Shown: positions 52,790 to 61,208, numbered from the stretch's first letter. The stretch: DNA of 64,000 nucleotides from Bryobacteraceae bacterium (GCA_947458745.1 CANGYQ010000003.1:124001-188000); one strand, 5' to 3'. The notes: a model not told the origin generated them from the sequence alone. Numbers and translations are program-made.

Positions 52790-54096
52790 TTCTTCCGAGC
52801 CCGGACCGCTTGGCCGATGGTGGCGTCCCAGGTACCGCTACCCTGAGCGCCGTAGCGTCCGCCGATCTTGTCCCAGTCTTCGCGGGTCATACCGTTCTGG
52901 TCGTACTGCACTTTGCCGTCGCGCAGGGTGATCTCGCTCGACAGCAGCTGGGTGCCTTTCAGACGGCCGCCATTGATGTCGACAAAGCCGTAGTCGCCTT
53001 TGGTCAGGCGGATGACGGCGACATCGGCGGGAGCGCCGACGCTCAGGTTACCCAGTTCTTCGCGGTGGATCTGGCGGGCGGGGTTCCAGGTGGATTTGAG
53101 GATCACTTCATCGAGCGGCATGCCCATAGCCAGGAACTTAGACATCACGTTCAGCATGCCTTTCATGCCGGCGTTCATCGAGGAGGCGTGCAGGTCGGTG
53201 GAGATCGAATCCGGTGGGAAGCCCTGCTTCATGGCGTGCACGGCCTGCCACCAGACAAAGCTGCCCGCGCCGTGCCCGGCGTCAAACAGCACGCCGCGCT
53301 TGCGGGCCTGCCACATGAAGTCGCGCACCTTGTTGTCCTTGTCGAGCATGGGCACGGCGTTCAGGTACATGTGCGTATACATGTCGCCGGGGCGGAGCTT
53401 GTCGAGCACCAGCGTATCAAAGGGACGCTCAATGCGGAACGAACCGAAATCGACCATCAGCGGTAGGTTGGCGGCGCGCCCGGCGGCGAGACCCGCCTCA
53501 ACGGCCACCCATTCCGGTCCCGTGTAGTGCGCGGTCTTGAAGCCCACGATGACCTGCGGATACTTCTTGGCCATGGCCGCCGCCTTTGCCGCGTCCATCT
53601 CCTTGGTGTCCTGCTCGACAGCGCCGCACATCCCGGTGCCGACCACGTTTAAGAGGGCCAGAACGCGGGTCCGTGATTTGTCGATGACGCGCGTCTTAAA
53701 TTCCTCAAAGCTCTTCCACCCAGAGGTCCCGGCATCGACCGCGGTGGTGACGCCGTTGCGGAAGGTGTGGTCGTCGGGGAAGACCGAGAGCTCTCCGCAA
53801 TAGCTGCTGGGGTTGGCCGCGCTGGCATAGACGTGGACGTGCAGGTCCACCAGGCCGGGCGTGACGTAGAGCCCCGCCACATCGACTACCTTCGCCGCCT
53901 TCGAAGCCGCAATCTCAGCGGACACCTCCGCAATCTTGCCGTCCTTGATGGCGACGTCGCGTTTGCCGCTGATCTTGTTCTTGGCGTCAATGACATGGCC
54001 GTTTTTCAACAGCAGGTCATAAGTCTGGGCGGAGAGCGTGGGGCCCACAAGGCACAGAGGCAAGAGGGCGGCGAGAGTGCGAGATGCGCAGGGCAT
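52786..54096 (-). CDS. Exported amidohydrolase/deacetylase-type metallohydrolase
   Basis: A 436-residue member of the amidohydrolase superfamily with a signal peptide (RTLAALLPLCLVGPTLSAQ). Motifs: VTPGLVDLHVHVYA (first HxH), GFKTAHYTGPE (bridging Lys), MYTHMYLNA, DAGHG and STDLHASS. These match the dihydroorotase-like EF_0837/AHA_3915 family, annotated as amidohydrolase/deacetylase. It probably hydrolyses an N-acyl compound in the periplasm. Confidence 0.85.
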   Translation of the reverse strand: MPCASRTLAALLPLCLVGPTLSAQTYDLLLKNGHVIDAKNKISGKRDVAIKDGKIAEVSAEIAASKAAKVVDVAGLYVTPGLVDLHVHVYASAANPSSYCGELSVFPDDHTFRNGVTTAVDAGTSGWKSFEEFKTRVIDKSRTRVLALLNVVGTGMCGAVEQDTKEMDAAKAAAMAKKYPQVIVGFKTAHYTGPEWVAVEAGLAAGRAANLPLMVDFGSFRIERPFDTLVLDKLRPGDMYTHMYLNAVPMLDKDNKVRDFMWQARKRGVLFDAGHGAGSFVWWQAVHAMKQGFPPDSISTDLHASSMNAGMKGMLNVMSKFLAMGMPLDEVILKSTWNPARQIHREELGNLSVGAPADVAVIRLTKGDYGFVDINGGRLKGTQLLSSEITLRDGKVQYDQNGMTREDWDKIGGRYGAQGSGTWDATIGQAVRARKK

Positions 54097-54144
54097 GGGG
54101 TCATTCTACGCGAGCGGGGGTGGGTGTGGTGAGGGGGGGCAGCT

Positions 54145-54498
54145 TTACTTGGAGGATTTCCCGCAAAGACGCCAAGACGCCAAGTTTGTAAAGAGTGTTC
54201 TTTGCGGCTTTGCGTCTTGGCGGGAGGAACCAATCAGGGGCGGGGGGCGGCCAGGTCCACCTTGAACAATGGCGAACCGGCCTTTGCTTGCATCGAGCGA
54301 TCCAGCCTTCAGGCTCTTGAGCAGCTTCGCGTCCTCAGTAATCTCAGCCATCTCGGCTTCGTCACAGAAGCCGCTTTGCTCGATGAAGCGCAGCGTGGCA
54401 GTGTTGATGAAGTCGGCGATGGGCCGGTTGTTAGCCTCCGCCGCGGCCTTGATCTTGCCATAGGCGTCAGGGTTGCAGTGCGAACAGCTTGTTTCCAA
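54145..54498 (-). pseudogene. Decayed CopG/RHH-type antitoxin running into an inverted repeat
   Basis: The middle part (DAYGKIKAAAEANNRPIADF, TATLRFIEQSGFCDEAEMAE, GSLDASKGRFAIV) matches antitoxins with a ribbon-helix-helix fold. The N-terminal DNA-binding strand is replaced by an unlikely Cys-rich start (ETSCSHC). The last about 40 residues are only the translation of the AAGACGCCAAG inverted repeat at 54159-54225. No toxin gene accompanies it. I regard it as a remnant trimmed at both ends. Confidence 0.6.
54159..54225. repeat. Inverted repeat of the CGCAAAGACGCCAAG family
   Basis: Arm 54159-54183 (TCCCGCAAAGACGCCAAGAC...) is the reverse complement of 54201-54225 at 21 of 25 positions, with a 17-bp AT-rich spacer. 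The CGCAAAGACGC-type repeat is a sequence I associate with intergenic elements in many environmental bacteria. Here it has merged with the end of an antitoxin remnant. Confidence 0.8.
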
Positions 54499-54596
54499 GT
54501 TACGACGGGGTGGTTAGGGGAATCCGGGAGCAGAGGCGGCTCGGGGACGTACTTCAAGGGATAGCGACCAAGTAGGGCCAAGACTGCGCTTCACGC

Positions 54597-54620
54597 TATA
54601 CTTGCGTACAGAGTGTACGC
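54597..54620 (+). promoter_or_regulatory. TATACT -10 element with perfect palindromic operator
   Basis: TATACT (54597-54602) is followed by GCGTACA-GAG-TGTACGC (54604-54620), a perfect 7-3-7 palindrome. The palindrome ends four bases before ATG 54625 of the antitoxin. It covers the likely transcription start and is an apt site for self-repression by the toxin-antitoxin complex. Confidence 0.72.
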
Positions 54621-54624
54621 ATCG

Positions 54625-54903
54625 ATGCAATCTGAAAAAGTGGGCATTCGCGAGTTCCGGGAGAATCTGGCGGGGTACTTGGAGGGTGGCCGGACGCTGG
54701 CGATTACGCGGCATGGCGAGACCCTGGGTTTCTTCATCCCCGCGCAGAAGCGTGACCGTCAGGCAGAGTTAGCCGCTATGCGGGCCGCCGCCAAAGAACT
54801 GGACGCCATGATCGACGCTTGGGGCGTGTCCGAAGAACAGCTGATGGACGAGTACAAGGAGATCCGGCGTCAGGCCCGCGAGAGCAAACCGGATGGCCGG
54901 TAG
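54625..54903 (+). CDS. Phd/YefM-type antitoxin
   Basis: I choose ATG 54625, since the GTG at 54613 lies inside the operator palindrome. The 92-residue product begins QSEKVGIREFRENLAGYLE, a Phd/YefM fold, continues RTLAITRHGETLGFFIPAQ and ends in a helical acidic region (DAMIDAWGVSEEQLMDEYKE) that should bind the toxin. It overlaps the PIN gene by 11 bp. Confidence 0.87.
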   Translation: MQSEKVGIREFRENLAGYLEGGRTLAITRHGETLGFFIPAQKRDRQAELAAMRAAAKELDAMIDAWGVSEEQLMDEYKEIRRQARESKPDGR

Positions 54904-55315
54904 AACTCTTGTTCTCGACGCCAATATTCTAATTCGGGCGGTGCTCGGCCAGCGCGTGCGGAGCATCCTGGAACGGTTTGCAGAGGAAGTGGAGTTTCTG
55001 GTCCCAGGGCCAGCGCTCGAAGAGGCTCGTCACCATCTGGTTACGTTGGTGGCAAAACACGGTGGCGACCCTGACAAAGCCTTGGTGCTGCTTCAAGCCA
55101 TTTCAGCCTTCACCGAGGTGCTTCCGTTGGAGGCTTTCGCAGCGCTCGAATCTGAAGCCCGTCGGCGCCTCGGTGATCGCGACCCGAATGACTGGCCGAT
55201 CCTGGCTTGTGCTCTAGCGACAGGAGCCGCGATCTGGACCGAGGATACCGATTTCTTTGGGTGCGGTGTGGCTACGTGGACATCCAGCCGAGTCGAGATC
55301 TTCCTCGGCGCCTGA
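54893..55315 (+). CDS. PIN-domain toxin
   Basis: A 140-residue PIN protein with acidic residues in LVLDANILIRAVLG, PALEEARHHLV, DPNDWPILACAL and TEDTDFFG. It pairs with the overlapping Phd-type antitoxin. The D-P-N-D-W-P motif is typical of the PIN subgroup fused or linked to Phd antitoxins. Probable RNase toxin; target unknown. Confidence 0.9.
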   Translation: MAGRTLVLDANILIRAVLGQRVRSILERFAEEVEFLVPGPALEEARHHLVTLVAKHGGDPDKALVLLQAISAFTEVLPLEAFAALESEARRRLGDRDPNDWPILACALATGAAIWTEDTDFFGCGVATWTSSRVEIFLGA

Positions 55316-55360
55316 TACGCCGGAAGTCCGAAGCACCGCTCACCAAATCCAGCGAACCGC

Positions 55361-56971
55361 CTATTCGCGGTTCATCCGCTGCACCACCACGGCCTTGGCC
55401 TTGTCGAGAAGGGCCTTGGCTTTGGGTAGGGCTTCGATGCCTTTGCCGACGATGGGGTCGTATTGGACTTTTACTTTGCGGGCTTCATCCACGGAGAAGG
55501 CCGTGGTGTAGAACTCCTGGTGGAGCTGTTCCTTCACCCAGGCGGAGTTCTCGGTGAACTCGGCTTCGGTGAAGTCGACTTTGTTGTCCAGCAGGAACTG
55601 GTGGAATTCGTTCACCAGATTGTTGTCCGGCACCCAACCGGCGGGCAGCTTGGCGTCTTTGCCGCCAAAATGCTTCGCTGTGAAGTTGAAGAAGGTGAAC
55701 TTGCGCAGCGTTTCGATCTGGAACTTGTTGTACTTCTCGGGGGTGAACTTTTCATCGGGTGAGATACCGCCGCCGCCGTAGACGGTACGGCCGCTGTCGG
55801 TCATCTTCACGTCGTTGGGGTTCTGCGTGGCCGTGTCTTTGCGGTAGTAGTAGTCAAAGAACGACGTGTGGCTGTAGTCGCGCTGGATCAGGCGGCCGGA
55901 GGGCGTGTAGTACTTGGCGGTGGTGAGCGCGAGGCCCGTGTTTTCCGACAGCGGATAGACGGTCTGCACCAGGCCCTTGCCGAAGGTGTTGTCGCCCAGC
56001 ACCCAGCCGCGGTCATGATCCTGGAGAGCGCCGGAGACGATCTCGGCGGCGGAGGCGGAATAGCGATCTACCAGCACGACGATCGGGTATTCATTGCCCT
56101 GCGAACCACGGCGCGCGACGTAGGGCTTTTCAGCGGAGGCGCGGCCACGGTGCGAAACAATCGCCTGGCCGCGGCGCAGGAAGCGATCGGAAACCGCCAC
56201 GCCTTCGTTCAGCAGACCGCCCGGGTTGGCGCGGAGGTCGAGGATCAGGCCCTTGACGTTGGCTTCCCCCAGACGCTTCATATTGTCTTCCACTTCCTGG
56301 GAGGTATTTTCGTTGAAGCTCTCGATGTCGAGATACATGATGCCGGGCTTCAACCAGAAGGCGTCCTGGACGCTCTTGCGCGGGATCTCGTCGCGGACCA
56401 AGTTGAAGATCAGCGGGTCACTGCCGGCGCCTTCGCGGTTCACTTTCACCTGAACGGGCGTGCCGCGCGGGCCGCGCAACAGGTCCGCCACTTCGGTGGT
56501 GGTCAGCCCGAAAGTCTTTTTGTCGTTCACTTCATAGATCACATCACCGGGCCGGAGACCGGCGCGATAAGAGGGCGTCCCGGGGAACGGATACATCACC
56601 ACGGTGTTGGAGCCGCGCTGGGTGACCTGCATGCCGACGCCGTAGTAGCGTCCGCGCTGGTCTTCCCGCATTTGGGCGTAGAGCTTGGGGTCAAAGAAGT
56701 TGGAGTGCGGATCTAGCGTGCGCAGCATGCCGGGGATGGCGCCCGAATAGATGGCTTTGTCCGGCGTGACGGGGTCGGCGAAGTTTTCCTCCACCGCGTT
56801 GTAGACCTTGGAAAAGGACTTCAGCGATGCCTTCAGATCTTCTTCGGTGGTCGCGGCGTTGACTTCCTCGACGCCGGGGGCCAGCATGCCGCCCAGCACT
56901 GAACAGGCCAACACGGCGACTGGCACAAAGATGTAAGACCGCAAACTACCCCGCTGACTGCTAGAGCGCAT
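55361..56971 (-). CDS. C-terminal processing peptidase (S41A), CtpA-like
   Basis: A 536-residue exported serine protease. After an N-terminal anchor (SYIFVPVAVLACSVLGGML), residues about 50-115 form the helical cap, 125-200 a PDZ domain (GVGMQVTQRGSN; AGLRPGDVIYEVNDKK), and then the S41 core: LDLRANPGGLLNEGV, nucleophile Ser about 304 in DRYSASAAEIVSGAL, and Lys about 330 in NTFGKGLVQTV. It trims periplasmic proteins at their C-termini. The C-terminal 130 residues are an extra helical domain. Confidence 0.94.
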   Translation of the reverse strand: MRSSSQRGSLRSYIFVPVAVLACSVLGGMLAPGVEEVNAATTEEDLKASLKSFSKVYNAVEENFADPVTPDKAIYSGAIPGMLRTLDPHSNFFDPKLYAQMREDQRGRYYGVGMQVTQRGSNTVVMYPFPGTPSYRAGLRPGDVIYEVNDKKTFGLTTTEVADLLRGPRGTPVQVKVNREGAGSDPLIFNLVRDEIPRKSVQDAFWLKPGIMYLDIESFNENTSQEVEDNMKRLGEANVKGLILDLRANPGGLLNEGVAVSDRFLRRGQAIVSHRGRASAEKPYVARRGSQGNEYPIVVLVDRYSASAAEIVSGALQDHDRGWVLGDNTFGKGLVQTVYPLSENTGLALTTAKYYTPSGRLIQRDYSHTSFFDYYYRKDTATQNPNDVKMTDSGRTVYGGGGISPDEKFTPEKYNKFQIETLRKFTFFNFTAKHFGGKDAKLPAGWVPDNNLVNEFHQFLLDNKVDFTEAEFTENSAWVKEQLHQEFYTTAFSVDEARKVKVQYDPIVGKGIEALPKAKALLDKAKAVVVQRMNRE

Positions 56972-57216
56972 AGGACTCCCTTCAACCAGCCTTCAGTATA
57001 GCCCCGCGCCGAGTGGGGCGCCGGGGGCTACCGGATGAGCAGGCGGCGCCCGGTTTCCGGACGCACTCCTAGAGACGCGCGGTAACGGTGTTCGGTTAGC
57101 GAGAGATGGCGACTTGCGATCAAGACAACTGGTCTGCCGGTAGGCTGCGGAACCGTTCGGCAGCCCGCCCCTGCTGGTCGAGGCTCGGTTATGGAATCAA
57201 CCCATCCGGCAGCCAG

Positions 57217-57726
57217 CTAGATGGCGCGGGCGACACGGCGGGCGGTGGACTGGGCGGAGCCAACGGGCTTCTTGGGGGTGGTGGCCGTCAGCCGCTTGGC
57301 CTGATCGCTGACGCAGACCAGGAACATCGGCTGCTTGGCGTTCTTCAGGATGTCGATGATGCGGGCGTGGCTGTCTTCCAAGTAAATCGCTTTGCCGTCG
57401 GTGACCAGATGCAGGTCCGTGTCGTTCGAAAACAGCTCCACCAGCCGCTTGCCCATTTCCCGCTGCAAAAACCGCAGCACGCGGCGGATCTTTTGCAAAG
57501 AAAAGCCCTTACGCCGCAGTTCGGCGATGACGGTGATCTCGACCACTTCCTCGGCTTGGTAGATGCGCCGGTGGCCTTCGTGCTTGGGTGAAACTACCTT
57601 CTTTTCATCCCACCACTGCAATTGCCGCAGGCTGACGCCACTGATCTGGTGCACATCGGTGGACGTGTAGGCCCGATGCGGGTCCAGGGGTACTTCAGTG
57701 CGCGGCTTCTTGCTGGGCTTCAACAT
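57217..57726 (-). CDS. MerR-family regulator
   Basis: A 169-residue protein. The N-terminal MerR winged helix reads AYTSTDVHQISGVSLRQLQW, GHRRIYQAEEVVEITVIAEL and RRKGFSLQKIRRVLRFLQ. The C-terminal 70 residues lack the cysteines of metal-sensing MerRs and end in a basic tail. The upstream 80 bp are AT-rich for this genome and include AACAA...TTGTT inverted elements that could be its operator. Signal sensed: unknown. Confidence 0.88.
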   Translation of the reverse strand: MLKPSKKPRTEVPLDPHRAYTSTDVHQISGVSLRQLQWWDEKKVVSPKHEGHRRIYQAEEVVEITVIAELRRKGFSLQKIRRVLRFLQREMGKRLVELFSNDTDLHLVTDGKAIYLEDSHARIIDILKNAKQPMFLVCVSDQAKRLTATTPKKPVGSAQSTARRVARAI

Positions 57727-57846
57727 AGATCACCAAAACTGTTTTATCGGGCGGCCTAACAAATATCTAACAGATTGTTTCGGGAGTCAACGCTTTATTG
57801 GGCGCGCCGGCTAGGCTTACTGAAATGAAGCAAGCTTGATAATTGA

Positions 57847-58335
57847 CTATTTGGTTAATTTCTCCAGTGCTTGCCGCACAGGTGCCGGAAAAATGCCGAT
57901 GTCACGCAAGGGGGCGTCGTCCCAGCTCCAACTGACGGCTGGCTTTCCGGCTTTGTCCAGTAGCACTAAGCGGGGCATGGCCTTGGGCCCGTCACTGACG
58001 CCGAGAAACTTCAAGGCTTCCGCGCGGGAGACGATCCCGACTGGGAACGAGGGTTGGACCACCTGCATGAACATCCCCATCCGGGCCGCCGCATCTTCGG
58101 TGTAGCCCACCGCCATGATGCGCACGCGTCCGCCGAAATCGGTTTGTATCCGGCTCAAAACTTGAGCCGCCGTTTGGCAGTGGCTTCAACCAGGGTTCAT
58201 GACATAGACGGCCACCGGCTTGCCGAGGTGCTTGGCCACCGATTCCGCCTTGCCGTCGGTGGTCACAAACTTAAGGTCCGCCGCAGCCAGCAAAGAGGCG
58301 CAGGCGGCGGTGAGGAAAAATGTCCGCCGGAACAT
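57847..58335 (-). CDS. Probable selenoprotein: exported thioredoxin-like protein with UxxC motif, read through TGA
   Basis: Two frames on the minus strand, 58335-58189 and 58185-57847, are in the same phase, separated by one TGA (58186-58188). Read as selenocysteine it gives a 162-residue protein. It has a signal peptide (FRRTFFLTAACASLLAAA), a thioredoxin-fold start (GKPVAVYVMNPG), then U50-S-H-C53, the exact place of a CxxC redox site. The second half is thioredoxin-like (GGRVRIMAVGYTEDAAA) with a cis-Pro segment (KAMPRLVLLDKAGKP). Starting 24 nt after the TGA, a hairpin with an 8-bp perfect stem and a GTT loop fits the bacterial SECIS pattern. A nonsense mutation in a Cys codon is the alternative. 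No sel genes are in the window. Confidence 0.8.
58151..58169 (-). promoter_or_regulatory. SECIS-like hairpin after the in-frame TGA
   Basis: On the minus strand CGGCTCAA (58169-58162), loop GTT (58161-58159) and TTGAGCCG (58158-58151) form a perfect 8-bp stem. The loop starts 24 nt after the TGA and its first base is G. Bacterial SECIS elements lie within the coding region downstream of the UGA, with a small apical loop having a G in the first two positions. All these points are met. Confidence 0.75.
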
Positions 58336-58417
58336 TACTCTACAATAGCGTTTCCGCAGGGGGACGTTTGGCGCCGGGTCTCGCCAGACCGCCCGGAGGA
58401 GTGGGATAATCCTACTG

Positions 58418-58864
58418 ATGAAATACTTCCTGTTGGCGACGATGACGGCCTGCGCGGCGGTGGCGGAGACGAAGTTGGGTGCTCCGTTGAAGCTGAAGGA
58501 GCCGATGACGGTGGACGCCGTGCTGGCGGCCAAGGACACGATGGCGGGCCAGCCGGTGCAGGTGAAGGGCAAGGCCACGGAAGTCTGCCAGATGATGGGC
58601 TGCTGGGTGAATCTGGTGTCGGAATCGGGCAAGATGATCCAGTTCAACGCGCACGAGGCGGGACTGGTGTTCCCCAAGGATTCGATCGGCAAGCAGGTGG
58701 TGGCCGAAGGAACTTTGGTGAAGTCGGTGATGTCTAAGGAAGAATCGATTGCCGCGGCCAAGCATGAGGCCGAGGAGCAGGGCCGCAAGTTCAACCCGAA
58801 GAAGATCAAGAGCGGTCGCACGGTTTATTCGATCCAGGGCGCCGGAGCCGTGCTGCTAGACTAA
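58418..58864 (+). CDS. DUF4920 protein, exported
   Basis: A 148-residue protein with a signal peptide (KYFLLATMTACAAVAE) and a DUF4920 body: TVDAVLAAKDTMAGQPVQVK, CQMMGCWVNLV with two cysteines, and IGKQVVAEGTLVKSVMSKEE. The domain resembles an OB-fold and may bind metal at the Cys pair; the role is not established. It starts 82 bp from the divergent selenoprotein candidate, so the two could share regulation. Confidence 0.82.
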   Translation: MKYFLLATMTACAAVAETKLGAPLKLKEPMTVDAVLAAKDTMAGQPVQVKGKATEVCQMMGCWVNLVSESGKMIQFNAHEAGLVFPKDSIGKQVVAEGTLVKSVMSKEESIAAAKHEAEEQGRKFNPKKIKSGRTVYSIQGAGAVLLD

Positions 58865-58971
58865 GCCTTCCTGCTAGACTAAGGAGTTTCGCTTATTGCC
58901 GCGAGAGCGCTGGACGCGGGCCGGAAGGCCAGCGCGCGCCGCGGGGCGAATTGGTAAACTAAAGGGGTTCC

Positions 58972-59259
58972 ATGAATTTTAAGCCACTACATGACCGTAT
59001 CCTCGTGACCCGTCTGGACGAGCAGACCGCCACCATTGGCAGCATCATCATTCCGGATTCGGCCAAGGAAAAGCCCCAACAGGCGCACGTAGCCGCGATC
59101 GGGAATGGCCGGTTGCTGGAATCGGGCGAGCGGGTTGCGCTGGACGTCGCGGTGGGCGACTTGATCCTTTTCGGCAAGTACTCCGGTGCCGAGATCAAGC
59201 TGGAAGGCAAGGAATACTTGATCCTTCGCGAAGACGAAATTCTCGCCGTTATCGGCTAG
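58972..59259 (+). CDS. groS: Co-chaperonin GroES
   Basis: A 95-residue GroES: FKPLHDRILVTRLDEQT at the start, the mobile loop (AKEKPQQAHVAAIGNG) and the closing strand GKEYLILREDEILAVIG. It caps GroEL during folding. No groL follows, which is unusual; the next gene is a Skp/OmpH chaperone. The mobile loop TIGSIIIPDSA differs from the usual GGIVLT type, so this may be a secondary GroES copy. I see no CIRCE element upstream. Confidence 0.92.
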   Translation: MNFKPLHDRILVTRLDEQTATIGSIIIPDSAKEKPQQAHVAAIGNGRLLESGERVALDVAVGDLILFGKYSGAEIKLEGKEYLILREDEILAVIG

Positions 59260-59286
59260 TTGAAATTGGTTGAGGTTCTTTCTGTG

Positions 59287-59796
59287 ATGCATCGTTTTCT
59301 CATTACCGCAGCCGCCTTGCTGGTGGCCTCTCTCCCCGCCGCCGCGCAGGTCAAAGTGGGTATCGTGGACCTGAACAAGGCCATTCTCGGTACCGCCGAG
59401 ATCAAGAAAGCGCAGTCCGACCTGGAGGCCAAGTTTAAGCCGCGCCAGGATGCGATGGCCAAGATCGACCGGGAACTGCAGCAGATTCAATCTCAGCTTC
59501 AGACGATGGCGGGGAAATTGACGGCCCAGGCGGAAGGCGACCTGCAACAGCAGGGCGCGCGCAAGCAGCGCGACTTGCAGCGCATGAATGAAGATCTGCA
59601 GGCTGACGTCGAGCGGGAGCGCAATGAGCTCTTGCAAAAGGCCGGCCGTCAGATGCTGGACGTCGTGAAGAAGATGGCCGATGCCAAGGGTCTGGACATG
59701 GTCGTCGACAAGGCGAACACGCTCTACATCAAGGACGCCCTGGAAGTGACGGCCGACGTGATCACGGCTTACGACAAAGCGTATCCGGTGAAGTAG
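59287..59796 (+). CDS. Skp/OmpH-family periplasmic chaperone
   Basis: A 169-residue protein (ATG 59287; upstream TTG possible) with signal peptide (HRFLITAAALLVASLPAAAQ), then KVGIVDLNKAILGTAEIKKA and a long coiled coil (about 55-125) rich in Gln/Glu/Arg, and a closing strand LDMVVDKANTLYIKDALEVT. This is the jellyfish-like Skp fold that carries unfolded outer-membrane proteins. It lies 27 bp after groS. Confidence 0.9.
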   Translation: MHRFLITAAALLVASLPAAAQVKVGIVDLNKAILGTAEIKKAQSDLEAKFKPRQDAMAKIDRELQQIQSQLQTMAGKLTAQAEGDLQQQGARKQRDLQRMNEDLQADVERERNELLQKAGRQMLDVVKKMADAKGLDMVVDKANTLYIKDALEVTADVITAYDKAYPVK

Positions 59797-59835
59797 GCGT
59801 TTTCGAGCGCTGGAAAAGATCGGGAGTTTCGGGCC

Positions 59836-60303
59836 ATGTCCACTTATCTTGAGGGCTACGGCGCGGGCGAAGAGAAGAAGTCGAAAATTATCCGAACGGC
59901 GATCGTTACCTCGGTCGCCGTTTTGATTTTGGGGACTGTCGGTTACTTCGGGCTGCGCAACTACGGCGCGCGCGCCACGTTTGATCAGTTCATTGAGCTG
60001 CTGCAGAAAAAGGACTACACCACCGCCTATGCGTTGTGGGGCTGCACGCCGCAAACGCCGTGCCGGGACTACAACATGGAGCGCTTTTTGCGGGACTGGG
60101 GGCCGGACTCTCCGGCCAAGGATGCCGCCAGCGCTCGCGTCACCCAAAGGGCGAGTTGCGGCAGCATTTTCAATGTCACCGGCGTGCTGCGGATCTATCA
60201 GTTCAACCCGGACTACACAGTGTCGCTGTGGGTGGATAAGCAAGACGGACGCTTGGGATTTGCGCCCATCATCGGCAAGATGCAGTGCACGCTGCTGCCC
60301 TAG
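59836..60303 (+). CDS. Single-pass membrane protein of unknown function
   Basis: A 155-residue product: a short cytoplasmic part (STYLEGYGAGEEKKSK), one membrane helix (TAIVTSVAVLILGTVGYFGL, about 22-42), and an outer domain with several cysteines (WGCTPQTPCRDY; RASCGSIF; MQCTLLP) that could form disulfides. The outer region FDQFIELLQKKDYTTAYALW resembles small DUF4878/NTF2-like domains, but I do not assign it. GGGAG-like sequence precedes the ATG. Confidence 0.7.
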   Translation: MSTYLEGYGAGEEKKSKIIRTAIVTSVAVLILGTVGYFGLRNYGARATFDQFIELLQKKDYTTAYALWGCTPQTPCRDYNMERFLRDWGPDSPAKDAASARVTQRASCGSIFNVTGVLRIYQFNPDYTVSLWVDKQDGRLGFAPIIGKMQCTLLP

Positions 60304-60357
60304 CCGCGGCCAGCAAATGAGATTGAGCGGCACGCTGAGCCGCAGGAGCACTCTGAT

Positions 60358-61182
60358 ATGTTTCCCCTTGACTTAACCGGCCGCACCGCTTTGGTGACCG
60401 GCTCAGCCCGTGGCATCGGCCAGGCGATCGCGCAACAGCTGGCTGAAGCGGGAGCCGCCGTGATGCTGACCGACATCGACGCCGCGGCGCTGGAAGAGGC
60501 GCACGCCACGATGCCGGGGCGCCGGGCGATGATGGCGGGTGACATTACGGCAGCGGAGTTTCCGCAGAAGTTGGTGGACGCGACGCTGGCCGACTTCGGG
60601 TCTCTAGACATTGTGGTGAACAATGCCGGCTACACCTGGGACAACGTGATCCAGAAGATGAGCGACGCCCAGTTTCAGGCCATGCTGGACATCCATCTGG
60701 TGGCGCCGTTCCGCGTGCTGCGCGCTGCTTCGGGCTACATGCGGGAGGCCGCCAAGGCCGAGATCGCAGAAGGCCGCCGGGTGATGCGCAAGGTGGTGAA
60801 CATCACGTCCATTTCCGGCACCTGCGGCAATGCCGGCCAGATCGGGTATGCGGCCGGCAAAGCGGGCATCAACGGCATAACGCTAACGCTGGCCAAGGAA
60901 TGGGGCCGCTACAACGTCTGTGTCAATTCGGTGGGCTACGGCTTCATCGAAACGCGGCTAACTCAGCCCCTGGGCGCCGCTGGAGCATCCATTGAGATGA
61001 AAGGCCACCAGATCTCGGTGGGTGTGCAGCCCAAGGCGATTGAGGCGATGAAGTCGATCACGCCGTTGGGGCGGTTGGGATCGGTGGAAGAAGCTGCAGG
61101 CCCGGTGTTGTTCTTCTGCTCGCCGCTATCGGACTACGTCACCGGCGAAGTGCTGATCGTCTCCGGCGGGGGCCATTTTTAG
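60358..61182 (+). CDS. Short-chain dehydrogenase/reductase, FabG-like
   Basis: A 274-residue NAD(P)-dependent oxidoreductase. The cofactor loop is TGSARGIGQAI, the structural motif is NNAGYT, the Ser is in NITSISGTCG, and the catalytic Tyr-Lys pair in GYAAGKAGING. The C-terminus (SDYVTGEVLIVSGGGHF) is the standard SDR ending. It resembles 3-oxoacyl-ACP reductases; the substrate is unproven, with no fatty-acid gene nearby. Confidence 0.93.
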   Translation: MFPLDLTGRTALVTGSARGIGQAIAQQLAEAGAAVMLTDIDAAALEEAHATMPGRRAMMAGDITAAEFPQKLVDATLADFGSLDIVVNNAGYTWDNVIQKMSDAQFQAMLDIHLVAPFRVLRAASGYMREAAKAEIAEGRRVMRKVVNITSISGTCGNAGQIGYAAGKAGINGITLTLAKEWGRYNVCVNSVGYGFIETRLTQPLGAAGASIEMKGHQISVGVQPKAIEAMKSITPLGRLGSVEEAAGPVLFFCSPLSDYVTGEVLIVSGGGHF

Positions 61183-61208
61183 GCGCGCACTACCGCCGGC
61201 GTTGCTGT

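Noticed and set aside
54613..54624. GTG start for the Phd-type antitoxin
   Set aside because: It lies inside the palindromic operator; ATG 54625 gives the usual N-terminus.
58158..58335. Treating the thioredoxin-like gene as two genes with a TTG start for the second
   Set aside because: The two parts are in one phase, form a single fold and the break falls precisely at the redox residue with a hairpin behind it.
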